A stretch of DNA of 64,000 bases from Bacteroidaceae bacterium (GTDB taxonomy: Bacteria; Bacteroidota; Bacteroidia; Bacteroidales; Bacteroidaceae). The stretch lies in assembly GCA_017940565.1 (NCBI GenBank), contig JAGAYH010000036.1:26658-90657 (forward strand). Direction: 5' to 3'. The translations under genes and the position numbers were made by a program. The notes under the pieces are model-generated. The model was not told the DNA's origin. It saw nothing but the letters and a program-made list of their open reading frames with translations, and did no database searches. Below, piece after piece: positions 58,692 to 64,000 of the stretch (positions are counted from its first letter, which is position 1; every line of letters starts with the position of its first letter).

Positions 58692-61600
58692 TTATTTTTT
58701 CACCTTCTTGCCTTTTTCGACCAGGATGCCCTGGGCGTTTTCTGCGGCGCGGCGTCCCTGCAGGTCGTAGCGCACGCCGGCGGCCGTGTCGTTGGTAACG
58801 CCCTTGATGCCTTCGGCTCCGTTGAAGTCGAACGTGAGGTGATCTACGTCAGGCACGTTTTCGCCCTTGAGGATATACACTTGGTTGGCGGGCACGCCCG
58901 ATTCGGGGCAAGGCTGCATGGCGGCGGTGTTGTCGTCGAGGGCCTTCACAATGTAAGCGCCGCCTTCTTCCATATCTTTTAGGGGCAGCAGGTTGCCGGC
59001 GAATACATTGTTCTCGACGGGAGCACCCGTTGCGGTGAGGTCGATGGTGAGCTCGTAGGCCGTGTTCTTGTCACCCTTGAGGATGACAGGCGAGCCGGCA
59101 GGAATGAGTTGGGATTCCACTTTGGTGAGTCCGACAACGCCTTCGTTGGTGATGCCGATGGCCGTGTAGGCTTCAAGGCCGCTGGGCAGCACTACACCGA
59201 AGTCAGCGCAGAGCGGAGCCACGCCGCTGCCGTCGGTGGTGACGGTGATGGTCTTCACGGCTTCCAGATACCACAGGCCCGAAGCGTTGGCCGTGGTGGC
59301 CGTGCGCAGGTTGGTCAAGTTGCTTCCGGCAATGCCGTAGGTGCCATTGGGAGAGCCCACGATGGCAAACTTGAAGTTGTCGCGGTTTTCAACATAATTG
59401 GTCGTGCCCTCGCTCTTCACCACGGTGGCAACGGCAACGGAGTTGTTCTTGGGAAGCGTGCTGAAGGCGTTGCCCTGCGACTGGATGATGTAGCCCGAGC
59501 CGGAGGGGGCGAAGGTCCATACTTGGGCGGGAGAATTGTCTTCAGCCTTGACGCTCACCAGACCGCCGGTACCGATGGTCATGAAAGGCTTGTTTACCAG
59601 CGCAGTGTTGAGTGTGCGCAGGCGGTAGGCCGTGGTGGCCGGTTCAAACTTCAGGTAGTTGATGGCCTCAACCCTTTGGAGCAGTTCTTCCACTTCGGGC
59701 ATGGTGAGGTCAGACGTTTCGGTATTCGACAGCTCTTCAGCCTTGGCCCGTTCGTCAGGGTCGACGATGCTGCCCACGATGCCCTCTTCGATGCTCAGCT
59801 GTTTGCCGAGATTGCTGAGGGTCTTGTTGATGCTTTGGAATTTCTCAATGTTTTCGAGCAGTGCCATGCCTTCGCTGTTGACGGGCTTCATGTAGAAGTT
59901 GTCGCACACCTCGAAGTTGCACTTGGCCGACGACGAAGCGGCCGGCTCTACAATGCCGTTGTTGACCGACAGGTAGAGGTTACCCTGCTTGAACGTGAAG
60001 TTCTTGTTTGACAGGTTGACGGTCACTTCCACGGGGCTTTCGCTGAGCATGGAGGTATTGTTGAGGTCAAGGTATTTCTTGGCACCGATGTTGTAGAGAT
60101 AGTACTTTCCAGTCAGTTCCATGCGCAGAATCATCCAGTTGCGGTAGGGGTCGGTCACGTCGACGCTCTCGCCGTTGGCTTCGGGCACGATGATGGTCTC
60201 CTTGCCGTCCTGCTGTCCTACGCCCAAGGCAAGCGAGTTGGTTCGGGTGCGTAACTGGTAAGCGTGGAATGAGCTGATGTGGTCCTTCTTTTGCAGGGCA
60301 AAGTACTTCAGCGGCATGGCGCTGTGGCCGAGGGCTGTGATGGCGTTCTTCAGCGCGGTTTTGTCGGTCACGTTGCCGTTGTCGAACACGGTCCTGAGGT
60401 TTTCGAGGTCGGCGGCGGCATAGCCGTTGAACTTGTTGGCCTGGCTGAGCAGCAGTTCGGCGAAGTCCTTCATCTCCTCGATGTTTTTGAGCTGTCCTGA
60501 GAGAGTTGTGATTTCAGTTCCCTTGTCCTTGATGATGGCTTGGTTGACGCGGTCGCGCAGGGCGTCGAGGTCGATGGTGTCCACGCAGGTGTAGTCGGTC
60601 ATCAGGGGATAGGTGGAGGCGCTGTCGTTTTTGAGCCGTCCGAATCCGCCGGTTTCCAGATAGAAGGCGTCGTCGTAGGCTTCCGTCATGCCGTGTCCGA
60701 AGTCGCTTCGGGAATAGCGTGCGCCGGTGGCCTGGGTGTTTCCGTAGCCTGCGGAGTTGAAGTTATACCATTTGCCGCTGGCCATGGAGTGGAGGCAGCC
60801 GCGGCGGTAGTAGGCGCGGCGTTGCACGTTGCCTCCCCAGCCGTTCCAGTTCTCCAGGAACGAGTAGAGGCCGCTGGTGCCCAGGTTATAGTTGCGTCCG
60901 CTCATGCGGTGGGTGGCGATGTAGTGCCATTCGGTGTCGCTGGCGGGTTTATACCAGGCCGAGAGCAGGGTGTTGCTGTAGATGAGGGTGTCCTTGCCGT
61001 CGTTGATGGCCACGTAGATGTCTTCGGGCTGGCTGGTGACGATGTATTGCACCCATTCGTCGGCTTTCCACCAGTGGTTGTCGGTGGAGAAGGCCGTGGT
61101 GCCTGTGCCTTCGCCGCCGAAGCGGTCTATCTTCATGTTGCTGCCCTTGTCGAGCGAGCCAGAGCGCAGGTAGTCGGGCAGGTTCTTGTCTTCGTCGGTG
61201 TTACCGTTGTCCCAGGCCGAGAAACGGATGGTGTGCCATATGTGGGTGTAGTCGCCGTCGAAGCGCTGGGGCATCTGCTGGCCCATGTACCAGCCGGAGG
61301 CGCCCACGGTCATGGCGTAGGTGCTGAGCACTTGTTTGTCGGCGGGCACCATGCCTTCCATGTAGACGGCGTCGAACGATTCGCCGCTGGGGCAGCCTGC
61401 GGCGGAGTTGTTGGTGTTGTACCACAGGTGAACGCTGGGGGCCATGAAGTTGTCGTTGGTGACTATTTTGGCCGAGGCGGTGCGCTGGAAGAGCAGGTAG
61501 TCGATGCTCTGCACGGTGGTGCTGCCGTTGCGGCTGCTCACCTGGATTTCATACCAGCCGTCTTTGGCGATGTTGGTGGCGGGAATGATTTCAATGACAT

Positions 61601-61967
61601 TGGTCGTGCCTTTCTCCAGGGCCTGGGCGGTGTTGACGCACAGGGTGTCGCCCGTGATGCGGTCGCGGAGCAGGATGTTGAGGGCGGCCGTGCGCGAGCT
61701 GCGGGTTTTCATCTGCATGTCGGCGCGGAAGGTGCCTTTGGGTATGTGGGCATAGTAGCAAATGACGGCGCGGTAGTTGGTGGGCCATGTGGTGAGGCTG
61801 CCCGTCTTCTTGATGGCACCGTCCCTGTCGTTGAAGGGCTCGTCGTTGAGCATGAACCAGCAGTGGCCGCCGTCAATGGTGTCGGTCACGTCGCGGTAGG
61901 TTTGTGCTGTGGCACTGGCTGAGAAGCACAGCAGGCCGGTGAGCACGGAGAGTAAAAATTGTTTCAT
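58692..61967 (-). CDS. Secreted DUF5077-DUF3472 protein with C-terminal tail
   Basis: 1091-residue secreted protein, signal peptide MKQFLLSVLTGLLCFSASATAQ. Residues about 25-160 fit DUF5077, an N-terminal beta-sandwich; about 160-450 fit DUF3472 (AAGCPSGESFDAVYMEGMVP, ASGWYMGQQMP, GGNVQRRAYYRRGCLHS), found in many Bacteroidota polysaccharide loci without a proven activity. The later part is helical and beta-rich, with a segment like lectin (RNWMILRMELTGKYYLYNIGAKKYL). The tail (VRYDLQGRRAAENAQGILVEKGKKVKK) is split by short spacing and resembles the tails of the sialidase and the 1222-residue protein. Alternative: a binding protein, not an enzyme. Confidence 0.78.
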   Translation of the reverse strand: MKQFLLSVLTGLLCFSASATAQTYRDVTDTIDGGHCWFMLNDEPFNDRDGAIKKTGSLTTWPTNYRAVICYYAHIPKGTFRADMQMKTRSSRTAALNILLRDRITGDTLCVNTAQALEKGTTNVIEIIPATNIAKDGWYEIQVSSRNGSTTVQSIDYLLFQRTASAKIVTNDNFMAPSVHLWYNTNNSAAGCPSGESFDAVYMEGMVPADKQVLSTYAMTVGASGWYMGQQMPQRFDGDYTHIWHTIRFSAWDNGNTDEDKNLPDYLRSGSLDKGSNMKIDRFGGEGTGTTAFSTDNHWWKADEWVQYIVTSQPEDIYVAINDGKDTLIYSNTLLSAWYKPASDTEWHYIATHRMSGRNYNLGTSGLYSFLENWNGWGGNVQRRAYYRRGCLHSMASGKWYNFNSAGYGNTQATGARYSRSDFGHGMTEAYDDAFYLETGGFGRLKNDSASTYPLMTDYTCVDTIDLDALRDRVNQAIIKDKGTEITTLSGQLKNIEEMKDFAELLLSQANKFNGYAAADLENLRTVFDNGNVTDKTALKNAITALGHSAMPLKYFALQKKDHISSFHAYQLRTRTNSLALGVGQQDGKETIIVPEANGESVDVTDPYRNWMILRMELTGKYYLYNIGAKKYLDLNNTSMLSESPVEVTVNLSNKNFTFKQGNLYLSVNNGIVEPAASSSAKCNFEVCDNFYMKPVNSEGMALLENIEKFQSINKTLSNLGKQLSIEEGIVGSIVDPDERAKAEELSNTETSDLTMPEVEELLQRVEAINYLKFEPATTAYRLRTLNTALVNKPFMTIGTGGLVSVKAEDNSPAQVWTFAPSGSGYIIQSQGNAFSTLPKNNSVAVATVVKSEGTTNYVENRDNFKFAIVGSPNGTYGIAGSNLTNLRTATTANASGLWYLEAVKTITVTTDGSGVAPLCADFGVVLPSGLEAYTAIGITNEGVVGLTKVESQLIPAGSPVILKGDKNTAYELTIDLTATGAPVENNVFAGNLLPLKDMEEGGAYIVKALDDNTAAMQPCPESGVPANQVYILKGENVPDVDHLTFDFNGAEGIKGVTNDTAAGVRYDLQGRRAAENAQGILVEKGKKVKK

Positions 61968-62017
61968 TTTCTGTATGGATTTTGTAGTTTATAGTTTCCG
62001 CCTTTCTTTTAGCTGGG

Positions 62018-62025
62018 CAAAGTTA
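62018..62025 (-). promoter_or_regulatory. -7 box for the DUF3472 gene
   Basis: Minus-strand TAACTTTG (TAnnTTTG), 51 bp before the ATG at 61967. Confidence 0.6.
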
Positions 62026-62106
62026 CTCATTTCCCTACATTCCGACGTCATGCCCGCCTGTTTTTTAATAATTATTACGACCGCTGGGCCGGCAGGCCGG
62101 CAGAAC

Positions 62107-62244
62107 TAACTCCGTTTTTGTTTTGTCTAACTCCGTTTTCGTGTCGCCCGACTCCGTTTTCGGTTTCGCCTCTTCCGCGCTCCTTGAGCCGGGGCGCCGT
62201 TTCGGAAAAACGAAGCGGCGCCTCAAAATTTTGAGGCGCCGCTT
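62107..62244. repeat. R17: tandem units followed by a 32-bp perfect palindrome
   Basis: On the minus strand three direct units (62169-62149, 62148-62128, 62127-62107) read KTESGDT, KTELDKT, KTELVLP. At 62213-62244 two cores face each other as a perfect 32-bp palindrome (AAGCGGCGCCTCAAAA and its inverse, no loop). It lies 33 bp past the stop of the GH3 gene and upstream of the DUF3472 gene; the 309-bp gap holds nothing else besides the -7 box. Confidence 0.87.
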
Positions 62245-62276
62245 TTGTGTTGGCAGGCCGGTGAGCACCGTAGGTT

Positions 62277-64000
62277 TTATTTTACTTTTACGTCAATAGT
62301 GTGCAGGTCGGCGTCGCGGCTGCTGCTGCCGACCATGAGTTGGAACTGGCCGGGCACGACGCGCATGGTGTTGCTCGCTTCGTCCCACGTCTCAAAGCGG
62401 TCGCGCGGCATGGCGATGGTGACGGTGGCCTGCTCTCCGGCCTTCAGGTGGACGCGCTGGAAGCCGCGGAGCGACTTGGCGGGGCCGTTGACGTCGGCGG
62501 GGCGGCGCAGATAAACCTGTACGATTTCGTCACCGTCGCGTGTGCCGGTGTTCTTCACGTTGACGGTGATGCGGTTGCGTTTGAACACGGGATTGGAACA
62601 CTCGAACGTGGTGTAGCTCAGTCCGTAGCCGAAAGCATAGAGGGGTGAGCCGGTAAAATAGCGGTAGGTGCGTCCTTTCATGGCGTAGTCCTCATAGTCG
62701 GGCAGTTGTCCGGTGTTGCGGTAGAAGGTGACAGGCAGTTTGCCGCTGGGATTGTAGTCACCGAAGAGCACATCGGCCAGGGCTTGCGGGCCGGCCTCGC
62801 CGCCATACCATGCCTGCACGATGGCGTCGGCATTCTGGCTTTCCGGTTCCAGAGCCACAGCGCTGCCCGAGCAGTTGACGTAGATTACGCGTTTGCCGGC
62901 ACGGTGCAGGGCTGCCAGAATGTCGCGCTGGACTTGGGGCAGTTCGATGGACGTGCGGTCGCCCCCTTTGAACCCTTTGACGTTGACTTTCATCTCCTCG
63001 CCTTCAAGCCGCGGAGAGATGCCTCCGATGAAAATCACCGCGTCGGCATCGGCCACGGCAGCCACAATGGCACGGTCGTCGGCCGTACGCCCGGTGTGGG
63101 TGCAGCCTTGCAGCCACATGATTTCAGGGCATTTGTCCCGGAGACCGTCAAGCAGTGTACGGGGCACGGAGGGGAATCCGTTGTAGTTGCCCCACAGCAT
63201 TTCGGCATCGTTGGCGTTAGGACCCACGACGGCAATCTTCTGGTCGCGGCTGAGGGGCAAGACGCCGTTGCGGTTTTGGAGCAGCACGATGCTCTGCCGG
63301 GCCATCTGGAGGGCCAGCTGTTTGTGCTCCGGCGAGGCAATGGTGCTCAGAGACAAGTGGCGCCAAGGCACCCGTTCGTCAGAGTCGAAGTCACCGAGCT
63401 CGAAGCGGGCCCGGAGCAGGCGGCGCAAGCTCACGTCGATGTCGGCTTCTGACACCTTGCCCTGGCGTACGGCCTCGGGCAACGATGCGTAGTCTTGTCC
63501 GCACTCCAAGTCGGTGCCGGTGCGCACGGCATGGGCCACCGCCGCTTCGCGCGTGTCGCTGAATCCGTGGTAACCGGGTTTCCAGAAGTCGCTGACAGCC
63601 CAGCAGTCGCTGGTGACCATACCCTTGAAGCCCCATTCCTGGCGGAGAATCTGTTGCAGCAGTTGGTTGCTGCCGCAGCAAGGTTGTCCGTCGAAGCGCT
63701 GATAGGCGCACATGATTTCTTTGACGCCGGCTTCTTGGACGAGAGCCTTGAAAGCAGGCAGGTAGGTCTCAAAAAGGTCGCGCAGTGACAGGTCTTCGAC
63801 GTTGAAGGTATGGCGGTTCCATTCCGGACCGCTGTGCACGGCGAAGTGCTTGGCACAGGCGTAGAGTTTGTAATAAGGGCTTTTGTTGGCCTCTCCGGGT
63901 TTGGTGCCTTGCAGTCCGTGCACGACAGCCGAGCCCATTTGGGCGGTAAGGAACGGGTCTTCGCCGTAAGTTTCCTGGCCGCGTCCCCACCGTGGGTCGC
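62277..64000 (-). CDS. Glycoside hydrolase family 3 (beta-glucosidase/xylosidase), 5' part cut by the window
   Basis: The C-terminal 574 or so residues of a secreted GH3 enzyme; the frame runs open past 64000. Near the cut edge it shows DPRWGRGQETYGEDP, which places it in the first barrel domain. The catalytic nucleophile Asp is in GMVTSDCW. The second domain and fibronectin-III-like C-terminal domain are present (FGYGLSYTTFECS, KNTGTRDGDEIVQVYLRRP). The layout with WGRGQETYGEDP and SDCW resembles xylan-related GH3 enzymes; it could also act on beta-glucosides. It ends before repeat R17. Confidence 0.9.
   Translation of the reverse strand, partial: DPRWGRGQETYGEDPFLTAQMGSAVVHGLQGTKPGEANKSPYYKLYACAKHFAVHSGPEWNRHTFNVEDLSLRDLFETYLPAFKALVQEAGVKEIMCAYQRFDGQPCCGSNQLLQQILRQEWGFKGMVTSDCWAVSDFWKPGYHGFSDTREAAVAHAVRTGTDLECGQDYASLPEAVRQGKVSEADIDVSLRRLLRARFELGDFDSDERVPWRHLSLSTIASPEHKQLALQMARQSIVLLQNRNGVLPLSRDQKIAVVGPNANDAEMLWGNYNGFPSVPRTLLDGLRDKCPEIMWLQGCTHTGRTADDRAIVAAVADADAVIFIGGISPRLEGEEMKVNVKGFKGGDRTSIELPQVQRDILAALHRAGKRVIYVNCSGSAVALEPESQNADAIVQAWYGGEAGPQALADVLFGDYNPSGKLPVTFYRNTGQLPDYEDYAMKGRTYRYFTGSPLYAFGYGLSYTTFECSNPVFKRNRITVNVKNTGTRDGDEIVQVYLRRPADVNGPAKSLRGFQRVHLKAGEQATVTIAMPRDRFETWDEASNTMRVVPGQFQLMVGSSSRDADLHTIDVKVK

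Noticed and set aside
1-64000. tRNA or rRNA genes
   Set aside because: No cloverleaf with a GTTCRA-type T-arm or rRNA sequence was recognised by eye; a covariance search would be decisive.

Overview
The window looks like a Bacteroidales chromosome, most likely a GC-rich Prevotellaceae-type gut or oral anaerobe. The reasons are: -7 boxes of the TAnnTTTG type in front of many genes and almost no Shine-Dalgarno sequences; a DUF4492-cydA-cydB operon; a three-gene succinate dehydrogenase/fumarate reductase operon (cytochrome b, flavoprotein, iron-sulfur); a FeoA-FeoB fusion; a DUF2807 lipoprotein; and several secreted glycan-active enzymes (GH33, GH92, GH3, SGNH esterases). No rRNA, tRNA, CRISPR array, phage or recognisable transposase gene was seen. 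XerD is the only recombinase.

Layout. 1-5.8 kb: Na+/solute symporter, then on the minus strand nadB, a sialidase, a CD225 protein and a DUF2752 protein. 6.1-11.0 kb (+): D-Ala-D-Ala carboxypeptidase, GxDLY/SGNH esterase, DEAD-box helicase and a small outer-membrane barrel. 11.3-19.4 kb (-): a CarA-CarB fusion that stops halfway through CarB, asnB, lgt, ychF and a DUF2807 lipoprotein. 19.7-22.6 kb (+): cytochrome bd operon. 22.7-29 kb: metallophosphoesterase, SpoU methylase, an AT-rich 0.7-kb gap that is a candidate replication origin, feoAB, a small basic protein and an esterase. 29-34.2 kb (-): GH92 and polA. 34.3-35.3 kb (+): polyprenyl synthase. 35.5-41.1 kb (-): operon mnmG-uvrC-dtd-mazG-deoC with a parS site between mnmG and uvrC. 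41.7-52.3 kb (+): the frd operon and two large secreted proteins. 52.5-54.3 kb (-): O-methyltransferase, aroQ, hpf. 54.5-55.4 kb (+): xerD. 55.5-64 kb (-): half of a metal ABC transporter, two membrane proteins, a DUF5077-DUF3472 secreted protein and a GH3 enzyme cut by the window end.

The most unusual feature is a family of intergenic repeats, seen at 17 places (called R1-R17 here). They are built from a 21-nt unit: a 13-nt core starting AAR, then an 8-nt variable spacer. Neighbouring units stay in exact 21-nt phase. In one frame each unit reads as a stop-free heptapeptide of the form K-[TSR]-[EDR]-[LIF]-x-x-[STL], with variation that often looks synonymous. Between convergent genes the units are paired as inverted copies, giving hairpins with about 14-17-bp arms that look like two-way terminators. 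Between divergent genes and in 5' regions they are direct tandem copies without a strong hairpin. A second repeat of about 105 bp lies on both sides of the asnB-carAB block. A third region, 48.03-48.29 kb, is a nest of short hairpins with TCC/GGA loops.

How the genes work together: cytochrome bd and fumarate reductase fit an anaerobe that tolerates low oxygen and respires fumarate. The symporter and sialidase, GH92, GH3 and esterases fit feeding on host and plant glycans. The parS site together with the candidate DnaA-box cluster suggests this window lies close to the chromosome origin. All function calls come from reading protein motifs; no database search was run.
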